Positions 18,601-28,418 of a stretch of 64,000 nucleotides of DNA are shown piece by piece. The stretch is from Halorubrum sp. DM2. Lineage in GTDB: Archaea; Halobacteriota; Halobacteria; Halobacteriales; Haloferacaceae. A program made the position numbers and the translations under genes. The notes under the pieces were generated by a model. The model was not told the DNA's origin, did not search any database, and was given only the letters and a program-made list of their open reading frames with translations. Numbering within the stretch: position 1 is the stretch's first letter; each line of letters begins with the position of its first letter. Location of the stretch: the NCBI RefSeq assembly GCF_901686465.1, contig NZ_LR594487.1:1919650-1983649 (forward strand). The letters run 5' to 3'.

Positions 18601-21600
18601 ATGAGACCGGACGACGAGCGCTACTTCGCGCAGATCGAGGAGCGCCTCGACGAGGCGTGGGAAGTCGCGGAAACGGCCAAAGAGCAGGGCCACGACCCGG
18701 AGCCGGAGATCGAGATCCCGGTCGCGCGCGACATGGCCGACCGCGTCGAGAACATCCTCGGGATCGACGGGGTCGCCGAGCGCGTCCGCGACTTGGAGGG
18801 AGAGATGTCGCGCGAGGAGGCCGCCCTAGAGCTGGTTACCGACTTCGTCGACGGCAGCGTCGGCGACTACGACTCCCGAGAGGGGAAGATCGAGGGGGCC
18901 GTTCGGACCGCGGTCGCGCTGCTCACCGAGGGTGTCGTCGCCGCGCCGATCGAGGGGATTGACCGCGTCGAGCTGTTGGAGAACGACGACGGCACCGAGT
19001 TCGTCAACGTCTACTACGCCGGCCCGATCCGCTCCGCGGGCGGGACCGCGCAGGCGCTGTCCGTGCTCGTCGCCGACTACGCCCGATCGCTACTCGGCGT
19101 CGACGAGTACAAGCCCCGCGACGCCGAGGTCGAGCGCTACGCCGAGGAGATCGCCCTCTACGACAAGGAGACGGGGCTCCAGTACACGCCGAAGGACAAG
19201 GAGTCGAAGTTCATCGCGAAGCACATCCCGATCATGCTCGACGGGGAGGCGACGAGCGACGAGGAGGTCTCCGGGTTCCGCGACCTGGAACGCGTCGACA
19301 CCAACTCCGCGCGCGGCGGGATGTGCCTCGTCGCCGCCGAGGGGATCGCGCTGAAGGCCCCGAAGATCCAGCGGTATACCCGCGATCTGGAGGAGGTCGA
19401 CTGGCCGTGGCTCCAGGACCTGATCGACGGGACGATCGGGAAGGACGGGGCCGGCGACGGCGACGCGGCGGAAGACGCCGAGGACGAGTCCGCGGAGAGC
19501 GACGGCGACGCCGAGAACGACGCGGAGGGGGACGGCTCGAACGCGGACGAGCCGGCCGGACCGGTCCGGGCCGACCCCTCCCAGAAGTTCCTCCGCGACC
19601 TCATCGCGGGCCGCCCCGTGTTCACACATCCGAGCGAGGCCGGCGGGTTCCGACTGCGGTACGGTCGCGCGCGCAACCACGGGTTCGCGACGGGCGGCGT
19701 CCACCCCGCGACGATGCACATCGTCGACGACTTCTTGGCGGCCGGGACGCAGATCAAGACCGAGCGCCCCGGGAAGGCCCACGGCGTCGTCCCCGTCGAC
19801 TCCATCGAGGGCCCGACCGTTCGGCTCGCGAACGGCGAGGTCCGCCGGATCGACGACCCCGAGGAGGCCAAGGAGGTCCGCAACGGGATCGAGAAGGTGC
19901 TCGACTTGGGCGAGTACCTCGTCAACTACGGGGAGTTCGTCGAGAACAACCACCCGCTCGCGCCCGCGTCGTACGCCCCCGAGTGGTGGGTTCAGGAGTT
20001 CGAGGCGGCCGGCGCGGACGTCCGCGCCATGCGCGACGACCCCCACGTCGACCTCGAACACCCGACCGTCGACCGGGCGCTCGCGTGGGCGGACGAGTAC
20101 GACTGCCCGCTCCACCCCGAGTACACCTACCTCTGGCACGACGTGTCGGTCGACGCGTTCGCGGCACTCGCCGACGCGGTCGCCGCGGGCGACGTCGTCG
20201 GGGGCGTTCTCGCCGTCGAGCGCACCGACCCGGTTCAGGACGCGCTGGAATCGCTGCTGGTCGAACACGCGGCGACCCCGGACGCGCTCCGGATCCCGAC
20301 GTGGCGTCCGCTCGCGCGGTCGCTCGGGGTCGACGACGGACTGCGGAAGGAGTGGGGCGACGAGGATCTCTCGGCTGCGGCCCGCGGCTACGCCGACGGC
20401 GAGAACGCGATCCACGCCGTCAACGAGGTCGCCCCCTTCGAGGTGCGCGAGCGCGCCCCGACCCGGATCGGCAACCGGATGGGTCGCCCCGAGAAGTCGG
20501 AGAGCCGCGACCTCTCGCCCGCGGTCCACACCTTGTTCCCGATCAACGAGGCGGGCGGTCCCCAGCGCGACGTCGCCGAGGCGGCGAACGTGATGGACGA
20601 CACCGGCCACCGCGGGCGGCACGACTTGGAGGTCTCCGACCGGGTCTGTCCCGACTGCGGTGAGCACACCTACGCCGCCCTGTGTCCCGACTGCGAGACG
20701 CACACGGAGCCGCACTACGAGTGCGGCGACTGCGGGACAGTCTGCGAGCCGGACGAGGCCGGCCGGGTCGAGTGCCCGAACTGCGAGTGGGAGGTGACCG
20801 CCGCGACCTACCAGGAGGTCGACGTCAACGACGCGTACCGCTCCGCGTTAGAGACCGTCGGCGAGCGCGAGTCCGCCTTCGAGATCCTCAAAGGGGTTCA
20901 GGGGCTCACCTCGCGGAACAAGACCCCGGAGCCGATCGAGAAGGGCGTCCTCCGGGCGAAGAACGGCGTCACCTCGTTCAAGGACGGGACGGTCCGGTAC
21001 GACATGACCGACCTCCCCGTGACGGCGGTCAAGCCCGAGGAGCTCGACGTCACCGCGGACCACTTCCGCGAACTCGGCTACGAGACGGACATTGACGGCG
21101 AGCCGCTGCGCCACGACGACCAGGTCGTCGAACTGCGCGTTCAGGACATCGTCCTCTCGGACGGCGCGGCCGAACACATGCTGAAGACCGCGGACTTCGT
21201 CGACGACCTCTTGGAGCAGTTCTACGGACTCGACCGCTTCTACGAGGTAAACGAGCGCGACGACCTCGTCGGCGAGCTCGTCTTCGGGATGGCCCCCCAC
21301 ACGAGCGCCGCAACTGTCGGAAGAGTGGTAGGTTTCACCTCGGCGGCGGTGGGATACGCTCATCCGTACTTTCACGCTGCGAAACGTCGGAATTGTGATG
21401 GTGACGAGGACTGCGTGATGCTCCTCATGGACGGACTTCTCAACTTCTCGAAGGAGTTTCTCCCCGACCAGCGCGGCGGGCGGATGGATGCGCCCTTGGT
21501 GATGTCCTCGCGGATCGACCCCTCGGAGATCGACGACGAGGCGCACAACATAGACATCGCGCGGGAGTACCCGCGAGAGTTCTACGAGGCGACGACGGAG

Positions 21601-22146
21601 ATGGCCGACCCGGAGACGGTCGAGGACCTGATCCAACTCGGCGAGGACACGCTCGGCACCGACGAGGAGTACCACGGGTTCAACCACACTCACGACACGA
21701 CCGACATCGCGATGGGACCGGATCTCTCGGCGTACAAGACGCTCGGCGACATGATGGAGAAGATGGACGCGCAGCTGGAGCTGGCACGGAAGCTGCGCGC
21801 GGTCGACGAGACGGACGTGGCCGAGCGCGTGATCGAGTACCACTTCCTGCCGGACATCATCGGGAACCTCCGGGCCTTCTCGCGGCAGGAGACCCGCTGT
21901 CTCGACTGCGGCGAGAAGTACCGCCGGATGCCCCTGACGGGCGAGTGCCGCGAGTGCGGCGGGCGCGTGAACCTCACGGTCCACGAGGGGTCGGTAAGCA
22001 AGTACGTCGACACCGCCATCGAGGTGGCGGAGCGGTTCGGCTGTCGCCCCTACACGAAACAGCGGCTGAAGGTGTTAGACCAGTCGCTCGAATCGATCTT
22101 CGAGGACGACACGAACAAGCAGTCCGGCATCGCGGACTTCATGTGA
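18601..22146 (+). CDS. polC: DNA polymerase D (archaeal Pol II) large subunit
   Basis: This 1181-residue catalytic subunit (DP2) belongs to the archaeal replicative polymerase. It starts at ATG 18601; open sequence upstream belongs to another frame. Residues ~1-280 form the conserved N-terminal region. An acidic Asp/Glu/Ala linker lies near 280-325. A zinc-ribbon cluster begins at Cys683, and the catalytic double-psi-barrel region includes KRRNCDGDED (Asn931/Cys932), whose aspartates bind the catalytic metals. A second zinc element starts at Cys1100. There is no intein: the usual insertion point (Asn931^Cys932) is intact. However, codons around it (about 21307-21460) are unusually AT-rich. 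Confidence 0.96.
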   Translation: MRPDDERYFAQIEERLDEAWEVAETAKEQGHDPEPEIEIPVARDMADRVENILGIDGVAERVRDLEGEMSREEAALELVTDFVDGSVGDYDSREGKIEGAVRTAVALLTEGVVAAPIEGIDRVELLENDDGTEFVNVYYAGPIRSAGGTAQALSVLVADYARSLLGVDEYKPRDAEVERYAEEIALYDKETGLQYTPKDKESKFIAKHIPIMLDGEATSDEEVSGFRDLERVDTNSARGGMCLVAAEGIALKAPKIQRYTRDLEEVDWPWLQDLIDGTIGKDGAGDGDAAEDAEDESAESDGDAENDAEGDGSNADEPAGPVRADPSQKFLRDLIAGRPVFTHPSEAGGFRLRYGRARNHGFATGGVHPATMHIVDDFLAAGTQIKTERPGKAHGVVPVDSIEGPTVRLANGEVRRIDDPEEAKEVRNGIEKVLDLGEYLVNYGEFVENNHPLAPASYAPEWWVQEFEAAGADVRAMRDDPHVDLEHPTVDRALAWADEYDCPLHPEYTYLWHDVSVDAFAALADAVAAGDVVGGVLAVERTDPVQDALESLLVEHAATPDALRIPTWRPLARSLGVDDGLRKEWGDEDLSAAARGYADGENAIHAVNEVAPFEVRERAPTRIGNRMGRPEKSESRDLSPAVHTLFPINEAGGPQRDVAEAANVMDDTGHRGRHDLEVSDRVCPDCGEHTYAALCPDCETHTEPHYECGDCGTVCEPDEAGRVECPNCEWEVTAATYQEVDVNDAYRSALETVGERESAFEILKGVQGLTSRNKTPEPIEKGVLRAKNGVTSFKDGTVRYDMTDLPVTAVKPEELDVTADHFRELGYETDIDGEPLRHDDQVVELRVQDIVLSDGAAEHMLKTADFVDDLLEQFYGLDRFYEVNERDDLVGELVFGMAPHTSAATVGRVVGFTSAAVGYAHPYFHAAKRRNCDGDEDCVMLLMDGLLNFSKEFLPDQRGGRMDAPLVMSSRIDPSEIDDEAHNIDIAREYPREFYEATTEMADPETVEDLIQLGEDTLGTDEEYHGFNHTHDTTDIAMGPDLSAYKTLGDMMEKMDAQLELARKLRAVDETDVAERVIEYHFLPDIIGNLRAFSRQETRCLDCGEKYRRMPLTGECRECGGRVNLTVHEGSVSKYVDTAIEVAERFGCRPYTKQRLKVLDQSLESIFEDDTNKQSGIADFM

Positions 22147-22185
22147 AGACCGGGCGGGTCCGGCCGCGGTCCGCGCGGGCCCGCC

Positions 22186-22491
22186 TTAGAGGTCGAGCTG
22201 TGCGGCCGACTCCACCTCGAACTGCCACACCTCCGGCTCCCCGGCGAGCAGGTCGGGGAGGGCCGCCTCGAACGCCTCGAAGTGGTCCGTCCGCGAGTGC
22301 GACTCGAACGCCTCGGCGTCCTCGTACCGCTCGAAGAAGCGGAGCATCGCCCCGTCTTCGACGTCTCTCGCTGCCCTGTAGTCGATCACGCCGTCCTCGC
22401 GGTTCGACTCCGCGACGAGGGTTTCGGCGTGGTCGAGCGCTTCGTCGATCCGGTCCGGGTCGATCGGGAACGCCGCGTGTACGACGAGCAT
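22186..22491 (-). CDS. Antibiotic biosynthesis monooxygenase (ABM)-domain protein
   Basis: This 101-residue single ABM-domain (dimeric alpha/beta barrel) protein has the typical LVVHAAFPIDPD first strand, a helix with DHAETLVAESNREDG, then the strand MLRFFERYEDAEAFESHSRTDHF. Relatives include cofactor-free monooxygenases that oxidise quinols or aromatic compounds, and proteins of unknown role. It lies 45 nt downstream of the KDPG-type aldolase gene on the same strand, possibly in the same transcript. The substrate cannot be deduced. Confidence 0.85.
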   Translation of the reverse strand: MLVVHAAFPIDPDRIDEALDHAETLVAESNREDGVIDYRAARDVEDGAMLRFFERYEDAEAFESHSRTDHFEAFEAALPDLLAGEPEVWQFEVESAAQLDL

Positions 22492-22536
22492 CGTCGACGG
22501 TACACCGCGCGTTCGGAAAAGGGGACGGGAGCCGTT

Positions 22537-23181
22537 TCAGTCGTCCCCGCGGGCCTCCTCGACCACCCGCGTGAACTCCCGGGCGGTCTCGGTGATCACC
22601 TCGTAGTCGCCGCGCTCGGCGGCGTCGTAGTCGACGAGCGCGCCGCCCGCGCCGACCGCGAACGCGCCCGCGTCGACGTACGCCCCGGCGTTGTCCGGGC
22701 TGACGCCACCGGTCGGCATCATCGGGATCTGTCCGAGCGGCCCCTTCATCGCGCCGAGGTGGTCCGGGCCGACGGTCTTCGCGGGGAACACCTTCACGAA
22801 GTCGGCACCGGCCTCGTAGCCGCGGATCGCTTCCGTCGGCGTCATCACGCCCGGCGCGGTGACGGCACCGTAGCGGTTGCACGTCTCGATCACGTCCTCG
22901 TGGAGGCTCGGCGAGACGACGAACTCCGCGCCCGCCATCAGCGTGGCCCGGGCGGTCTCGCTGTCGAGGACCGTCCCGGTGCCGACGACGACCTCGTCGT
23001 CGAAGGAGCCGGCGACCTCGCCGAGCTTCTCTGCCACGTCCGGCGTGTCGGCGGTGATCTCCACGGCGGTGACCCCGCCCTCGCGTAGCGCCTCGGTGAT
23101 CTCGATGAGCTGGTCGGCCGGGACCCCGCGTAACACCGCGACGACGCCGCTGTCGACGATCTGAGAGAGCGTCTCGTTCAT
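22537..23181 (-). CDS. kdgA: 2-dehydro-3-deoxy-phosphogluconate / 4-hydroxy-2-oxoglutarate aldolase (Eda type)
   Basis: This 214-residue class I aldolase has the Eda fold. It shows Glu41 in VEITADTP, the Schiff-base Lys130 in ADFVKVFPAK, and phosphate-binding PTGGVSPDN near residue 157. It would split KDPG to pyruvate and glyceraldehyde-3-phosphate in the semi-phosphorylated Entner-Doudoroff route that haloarchaea use for glucose. A TATA-like GTTTTAAGTC lies about 25 nt before the ATG. The family also contains 4-hydroxy-2-oxoglutarate aldolases, so specificity is inferred from the known pathway. Confidence 0.92.
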   Translation of the reverse strand: MNETLSQIVDSGVVAVLRGVPADQLIEITEALREGGVTAVEITADTPDVAEKLGEVAGSFDDEVVVGTGTVLDSETARATLMAGAEFVVSPSLHEDVIETCNRYGAVTAPGVMTPTEAIRGYEAGADFVKVFPAKTVGPDHLGAMKGPLGQIPMMPTGGVSPDNAGAYVDAGAFAVGAGGALVDYDAAERGDYEVITETAREFTRVVEEARGDD

Positions 23182-23378
23182 ACCTCCCGTTTCCCGAGTC
23201 GGGACTTAAAACCGCCCCGATGCTTGCGACCGTCCGCTGGCCTCCGGTCGGGACCGCAGAGTCGACGTTCCGTGACACCCGTCGACACGAAATCGGCGGG
23301 GATCGGGGGTGATCCCCGGCGAAACGGCCGCGACGAAACACTACCCTTTTGACCCTGCTTTCGGTAATTGTCGGTATA

Positions 23379-25568
23379 ATGGGCCGACGCAAGAAGATCG
23401 TTCAAGAGTGTGAACGGCTGATGGACACCCCGGAGAACATCCGGAACATCGCCATCGCCGCCCACGTCGACCACGGCAAGACGACGCTCTCCGACAATCT
23501 GCTGGCCGGTGCCGGCATGATCTCGCAGGACACCGCGGGCGAGCAGCTCGCGATGGACACGAAGGAGGACGAGCAGGAGCGCGGTATCACCATCGACGCG
23601 GCGAACGTCTCGATGACCCACGAGTACGAGGATACCAACCACCTCATCAACCTCATCGACACCCCGGGCCACGTGGACTTCGGGGGCGACGTCACCCGCG
23701 CGATGCGCGCGGTCGACGGCGCGCTGGTGGTCGTCGACGCCGTCGAGGGCGCGATGCCGCAGACCGAGACGGTGCTCCGGCAGGCGCTCCGCGAGGGCGT
23801 GAAGCCGGCGCTTTTCATCAACAAGGTCGACCGCCTCATCTCGGAGCTCCAAGAGGGGCCCCAAGAGATGCAAGAGCGGCTGATGTCCGTCATCGCCGAC
23901 GTCAACGAGCTTATCCGCGGGATGGCCGAGAACATGGACGACATCCCCGAGGACTGGACCGTCTCCGTCGAGGACGGCACGGTCGGGTTCGGCTCCGCGC
24001 TGTACAAGTGGGGCGTCTCGATGCCGTCGATGCAGCGGACCGGCATGGACTTCGGCGACATCATGGAGTTAGAGCAGAACGACAAGCGGCAGGAGCTTCA
24101 CGAGCGGACGCCGCTGTCGGACGTCGTGCTCGACATGGTCTGCGAGCACTTCCCGAACCCGGTCGACGCCCAGCCCCGTCGTGTCCCGCGCATCTGGCGT
24201 GGCGACTCCGAGTCCGAGCTGGCAGACACGATGCGGATGGTCAACGAGGACGGCGAGGTCGTCTTCATGGTCACCGACATCTCGATGGACCCGCACGCGG
24301 GCGAGATCGCGACGGGCCGCGTCTTCTCCGGCACGCTGGAGAAGGGTCAGGAGCTGTACGTCTCCGGCACGGCGGGCAAGAACCGCATCCAGAGCGTCGG
24401 CCTCTTCATGGGGTCCGAACGCGAGGAGGTGGACCGCGTCCCGGCGGGGAACATCGCGTCGGTCACGGGGCTGCGTGACGCCATCGCCGGCTCGACCGTC
24501 TCCTCCGTGGAGATGACGCCGTTCGAGTCGATCGAGCACATCTCCGAGCCGGTCATCACGAAGTCCGTCGAGGCCCAGAACATGGACGACCTGCCGAAGC
24601 TCATCGAGACGCTCCAGCAGGTCGCCAAGGAGGACCCGACGATCCAGATCGAGATCAACGAGGACACCGGCGAACACCTCATCAGCGGGCAGGGTGAGCT
24701 TCACCTCGAAGTGATCACCCAGCGGATCCGCGACAACCAGGGGATCCCGGTCATCACCGGCGAACCGATCGTTGTGTTCCGCGAGCAGCCCCAGGAGTCC
24801 TCGCGCGAGGTCGAGGGGCAGTCGCCGAACCGCCACAACAAGTTCTACATCACCGTCGAGCCGATGGACCAGGAGATCGTCGACGCCATCCAGCTCGGCG
24901 AGGTCTCGATGGACATGCCCGAACTGGAGCGCCGCGAGGCGCTGCAGGAGGCCGGCATGGACAAGGACACCTCCCAGAACGTCGAGGACATCCACCGGAC
25001 GAACATCCTCATCGACGACACGAAAGGTATCCAGCACCTCAACGAGACGATGGAGCTGGTCTTAGAGGGGCTTCAGGAAGCGCTCGACGACGGCCCGCTG
25101 GCCGCCGAGCCGGTCCAGGGGTCGCTGTTCCGCCTCCACGACGCGAAGCTCCACGAGGACACCATCCACCGCGGTCCCGCGCAGGTCATCCCCGCGGTCC
25201 GCGACGCTGTCCACCGCGCGCTGATCGACGGCGAGGTCCGCCTGCTGGAGCCGATCCAGGACGTCCGGATCGACGTGCCCTCCGAGCACATGGGCGCGGC
25301 GTCCGGCGAGATTCAGGGTCGTCGCGGCCGCGTCGACGACATGTACCAGGAGGGTGACCTCATGGTCGTCGAGGGCATCGCGCCCGTCGAGGAGATGATC
25401 GGGTTCTCCTCCGACATCCGCTCGGCCACCGAGGGCCGCGCCTCGTGGAACACCGAGAACGCGGGCTTCCGCGTGCTCGTCGACAACCTCCAGCGCGAGA
25501 AGATCATGGAGATCCGCGAGCGCAAGGGCATGAAGCTCGAACTGCCGCAGTCGATCGACTACTTCTAA
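23379..25568 (+). CDS. aef2: Translation elongation factor EF-2
   Basis: This 729-residue translocase GTPase has P-loop AHVDHGKTT near residues 28-36, switch [16 protein letters not shown], and domains III-V. The IHRGPAQ loop holds the histidine that archaea modify to diphthamide. The ATG at 23379 begins the conserved archaeal MGRRKKI N-terminus. It moves tRNAs and mRNA through the ribosome. The neighbouring hom, tuf and rpsJ genes match the usual haloarchaeal order downstream of EF-2, but here a DUF3592 gene on the opposite strand lies between EF-2 and the ACT-hom pair. Confidence 0.97.
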   Translation: MGRRKKIVQECERLMDTPENIRNIAIAAHVDHGKTTLSDNLLAGAGMISQDTAGEQLAMDTKEDEQERGITIDAANVSMTHEYEDTNHLINLIDTPGHVDFGGDVTRAMRAVDGALVVVDAVEGAMPQTETVLRQALREGVKPALFINKVDRLISELQEGPQEMQERLMSVIADVNELIRGMAENMDDIPEDWTVSVEDGTVGFGSALYKWGVSMPSMQRTGMDFGDIMELEQNDKRQELHERTPLSDVVLDMVCEHFPNPVDAQPRRVPRIWRGDSESELADTMRMVNEDGEVVFMVTDISMDPHAGEIATGRVFSGTLEKGQELYVSGTAGKNRIQSVGLFMGSEREEVDRVPAGNIASVTGLRDAIAGSTVSSVEMTPFESIEHISEPVITKSVEAQNMDDLPKLIETLQQVAKEDPTIQIEINEDTGEHLISGQGELHLEVITQRIRDNQGIPVITGEPIVVFREQPQESSREVEGQSPNRHNKFYITVEPMDQEIVDAIQLGEVSMDMPELERREALQEAGMDKDTSQNVEDIHRTNILIDDTKGIQHLNETMELVLEGLQEALDDGPLAAEPVQGSLFRLHDAKLHEDTIHRGPAQVIPAVRDAVHRALIDGEVRLLEPIQDVRIDVPSEHMGAASGEIQGRRGRVDDMYQEGDLMVVEGIAPVEEMIGFSSDIRSATEGRASWNTENAGFRVLVDNLQREKIMEIRERKGMKLELPQSIDYF

Positions 25569-25692
25569 GTCGACGACGCGGTTCGTGGTGTGCGGCTTTC
25601 TGCGGTCTTGCTTCTGCGAAGCTCTCGTTTAGCGGCTCTCGCTTCCGACAGCTCTCGCCGTCAGCGACGACCCTGTTCTCTCGCCGGTCTCG

Positions 25693-26187
25693 TCACCCGC
25701 GGACGCGCCGGAGCGTCGACCGCCCGCCGACGAACGCGAACAGCAGACCGATCACGACCGCGACGAGCGGGGCGTTCGACGTCTGGGATCGCAGGAACGC
25801 CCCGTCGGGGTCCGACGGGTCGACGTAGGCGGTGGCGGGCTCGCCGACGGCGTAGCCGTCGAGGACCTCGCGAGCCGCCGACTCGGTGTCGTAGTTCGAC
25901 CTGATCGCCGACGGGAACAGGTTCGTGCCCGCGTACTCGGTGCCACCGTACTCGTAGGTGAACCGGACCGTCGGGCGGTAGTCCACGCCCGGGCTGCTGC
26001 CGCTCGACGTCGACTCCACGTCGAGTTCGGTGATCGTGGCGTCCACCTCGACGGCGTCGTCGACGGCGTTCGACTGCTGGGCGTAGTCGTACGCGCCGTA
26101 GCCGGTCACCGCGAGACCGATGAGCAGCACGGCGACCGCGCCCCTGAGCGTCTTCGGACCGTTTATCGAGAGGCCACCGTCGCTCAC
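25693..26187 (-). CDS. DUF3592-domain membrane protein
   Basis: This 164-residue protein starts at GTG 26187; sequence further upstream in frame is not protein-like. A first transmembrane helix lies at ~16-34 and a second near 140-157. An extracytoplasmic beta-rich domain between them contains VDATITELDV, RPTVRFTYEYGG and VDPSDPDGAFL. That arrangement of two helices flanking a VxYxV-type domain, with the DPSDP motif, is characteristic of DUF3592. The function is unknown. It lies opposite in direction to its neighbours, EF-2 and hom. Confidence 0.85.
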   Translation of the reverse strand: MSDGGLSINGPKTLRGAVAVLLIGLAVTGYGAYDYAQQSNAVDDAVEVDATITELDVESTSSGSSPGVDYRPTVRFTYEYGGTEYAGTNLFPSAIRSNYDTESAAREVLDGYAVGEPATAYVDPSDPDGAFLRSQTSNAPLVAVVIGLLFAFVGGRSTLRRVRG

Positions 26188-26432
26188 GCGGACCGACGAC
26201 CTCGATTTGACGGGCGACGATTCGGTGAACGGCGATTCGACGGACTGCGACGCAGCGCGGCGGATCGCGTGTCGACACTCGGCGGACCGCGTGGAGGGTA
26301 ACGCACGCCCCGCCGTCGGTCCCGGCCCCAAATAACTGTGTGGGTGGCTCCCTCCGTCCGGGGACGGACGCCCGATTCCGTGGTGTACGTTGACAACCGC
26401 GGCGGCGAGGCAACGCCTGCCCCCGCCGAAGG

Positions 26433-26440
26433 CTTATACC
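26433..26440 (+). promoter_or_regulatory. TATA box for the ACT-homoserine dehydrogenase operon
   Basis: The octamer CTTATACC is the clearest TATA-like element in this GC-rich gap. With the usual ~25 bp distance, transcription would start about 26460-26464, right at an ATG (26464). That ATG opens a 46-codon frame ending in an overlap with the ACT gene start. Confidence 0.55.
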
Positions 26441-26463
26441 CGATCGTCCGACTCAGTTCGGGT

Positions 26464-26604
26464 ATGCAGACGGGCACGACTCCCCTCTGGCGCGCCGCGG
26501 CGGAGCCACCGAGCGATCGCTCCACGTCGGGGACAGGAACGTGTCCGCGCACGCCGACCCGCGACCGAACCGTTCGCGCCGGAGTGGCGGGGGTGGCGGC
26601 GTGA
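26464..26604 (+). CDS. Possible threonine-rich upstream peptide of the hom operon
   Basis: This is a 46-codon frame whose ATG lies at the predicted transcript start, so it could be translated leaderless. Nine of 46 residues are threonine (positions 3, 5, 6, 21, 24, 26, 30, 32 and 36), about three times the usual share. Its TGA (26602-26604) overlaps the GTG (26601) taken as the ACT gene start, so ribosomes finishing it could restart on the ACT gene. It may be a chance frame. The interest is its position before a threonine-pathway enzyme gene. Confidence 0.3.
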   Translation: MQTGTTPLWRAAAEPPSDRSTSGTGTCPRTPTRDRTVRAGVAGVAA

Positions 26605-27221
26605 GCGACGGTCGCGACGGGGCTCCCGAGGCCGCGCCCGACGGGGCCGACGGGGTCGACGCCGACGCGGACTCAGATCCCTCCCCCGACGGCGGCCACG
26701 CGGCCGCGACGCCCTCGACCCACACGGTCCGGCTGGAGCTCGTCGACGAGCCGGGCCAGCTGCTCGCCGCGCTCCAGCCGATCGCGGACAACGGCGGGAA
26801 CCTCCTGTCGATCTACCACGAGCGCGGGAACAAGACCCCGCGCGGTCGGATCCCGGTCGAGGTCGACTTCGAGGCGACGCCGGAGCGGTTCGAGGAGATC
26901 GTCGACGCCCTCCGCAGCGAGGGCGTGAACGTGATGCAGGCCGGGACGGAGCGGTACGCCGAGGAGGTGACGATCCTCCTGTTCGGGCACCTCATCGACA
27001 CGGACCTCTCGGACACGCTCTCGCGGATCGAGGCCTGCGAGTCGGCCTCCGTCGCCGACGTCTCGCTGGCAGCGCCGCAGGGGACCGAGGAGGTGTCGAG
27101 CGCGCGCCTCCGGCTCGAAGCCCGGGCGGGCGAGACGGACGCGGCGCTCGCGGCGGTTCGCGACCTCGCCGCGGAGAAGGAACTCCGCGTCGTCGAGCCG
27201 CTCACGGGGGTGGAGGCGTGA
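26601..27221 (+). CDS. ACT-domain amino-acid-sensing protein, partner of homoserine dehydrogenase
   Basis: This 206-residue protein has a Gly/Asp-rich disordered N-terminus (~45 residues). An ACT domain follows (HTVRLELVDEPGQLLAALQPIADNGGNLLSIYHERG), the classic beta-alpha-beta amino-acid-binding unit, then a second half containing SVADVSLAAP. Its stop codon overlaps the GTG of homoserine dehydrogenase (GTGA, 27218-27221), so the two are made together. The dehydrogenase here lacks its own ACT domain, which suggests this protein is its feedback-sensing regulatory subunit. The start is taken as GTG 26601; GTG 26541 in the same frame is possible. Confidence 0.85.
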   Translation: MSDGRDGAPEAAPDGADGVDADADSDPSPDGGHAAATPSTHTVRLELVDEPGQLLAALQPIADNGGNLLSIYHERGNKTPRGRIPVEVDFEATPERFEEIVDALRSEGVNVMQAGTERYAEEVTILLFGHLIDTDLSDTLSRIEACESASVADVSLAAPQGTEEVSSARLRLEARAGETDAALAAVRDLAAEKELRVVEPLTGVEA

Positions 27222-28222
27222 GACTCGCCGTGATCGGCGCGGGCGCGGTCGGGCGCTCGGTCGTCGAACTCGCGGGCGGGTACGGCCACGAGGTCGTCGC
27301 TGTCGCGGACTCGTCGAGCGCGGTCGTCGCGGACAGGGAGGGCGGGGCGGCCGGTACGGGCGGCGATGGCGTCGGTGTCGACGCGGATGCCGTCGTCGCA
27401 CGGAAGGCGGAACGCGGGATCGTCGGCGACGACAACCCCGACGACGCGCTCGCGGCCGACTACGACGTCCTCGTCGAGGCGACGCCGACGACGCTCGACG
27501 ACGCCGAACCCGGCTTCTCGCACGTGACTCGCGCGCTGGAGCGCGACCGCCACGCAGTGCTCGCGAACAAGGGCCCGGTCGCGGAGCGGTTCGGTGACCT
27601 CCGGGCGGCCGTCGACGGCAGCGACGGCGAGATCCGGTTCGAGGCGACGGTCGGCGGCGCGATCCCCGCGGTCTCGACCGTCGAGGACATCGAGCCGGGC
27701 CACGTTACCGCGGTCCGCGGCGTGCTCAACGGGACGGCGAACTTCATCCTCACGCGGATGGCCGCGGAGGGGCTCGACTACGACCACGTGCTCGCGGAGG
27801 CGCAGGACCTCGGTGTCGCCGAGGCGGACCCTTCCTTCGACGTGGACGGCACCGACGCGGCGCTCAAATGCGTCATCCTCGCGAACGTGCTCTCGTTCGG
27901 CGCGGCCGACGACCCGGCGGACGCGCGGGAGTTCACGCTCGACGACGCGGACGTGGAGGGCATCCGCGACGTGCCCGGCTCCGCGCTCCGGCTCGCGGCC
28001 GAGGACGGGCGGACGGTGCGGCTGATCGGCGAGGCGACCGGCGACACGGTTCGGGTCGCACCGCGGCTCGTTCCCGAGAACGGGACGCTCGCGGTCTCTG
28101 GCACCCAGAACATCGTCCAGATCGAGACCTCCCACGCCGGCCGGCTCAACATCTCCGGTCGCGGCGCGGGCGGCCCCGAGACCGCGAGCGCGGTGCTGGG
28201 CGACGTGGGGCGGCTGGAGTAG
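27218..28222 (+). CDS. hom: Homoserine dehydrogenase
   Basis: This 334-residue enzyme reduces aspartate semialdehyde to homoserine, a branch point for threonine and methionine. It has the Rossmann motif IGAGAVGRSVVEL at the N-terminus. ANKGPVA and ATVGGAIPAV, which contribute the catalytic Lys and substrate site, follow, then GTANFILTRM and an EAEADPSFDVDG-like segment typical of the family. There is no C-terminal ACT domain; the ACT protein is encoded immediately upstream with overlapping stop and start codons. The GTG start is fixed by that overlap. It is followed by the tuf promoter. Confidence 0.94.
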   Translation: MRLAVIGAGAVGRSVVELAGGYGHEVVAVADSSSAVVADREGGAAGTGGDGVGVDADAVVARKAERGIVGDDNPDDALAADYDVLVEATPTTLDDAEPGFSHVTRALERDRHAVLANKGPVAERFGDLRAAVDGSDGEIRFEATVGGAIPAVSTVEDIEPGHVTAVRGVLNGTANFILTRMAAEGLDYDHVLAEAQDLGVAEADPSFDVDGTDAALKCVILANVLSFGAADDPADAREFTLDDADVEGIRDVPGSALRLAAEDGRTVRLIGEATGDTVRVAPRLVPENGTLAVSGTQNIVQIETSHAGRLNISGRGAGGPETASAVLGDVGRLE

Positions 28223-28355
28223 TTGGCTCCGGGTCGCGTGCGACGCCCCGTTCGGCCGGTCGTCCGCGTTCCCGACTGTCGCCGTGCGGCTCTGTGCCGT
28301 GCGCCGCGTTGTCGAGAATCGCCGGACGGCGGGGAGATAGTCTGTGGTCCGTATC

Positions 28356-28372
28356 GAAACCGTTTTAGTGGA
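28356..28372 (+). promoter_or_regulatory. Promoter element upstream of EF-1A
   Basis: The stretch CGAAACCGTTTTAGTGG has the BRE-plus-TATA form (purine-rich CGAAA then TTTTAGT). It lies about 50 nt before the EF-1A ATG, predicting a short leader of about 25 nt. Prediction is by eye only. Confidence 0.45.
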
Positions 28373-28418
28373 ATCAACCGAAACTTACTCACAGAGCGCC
28401 TTAGCGCGTGATTACCCC

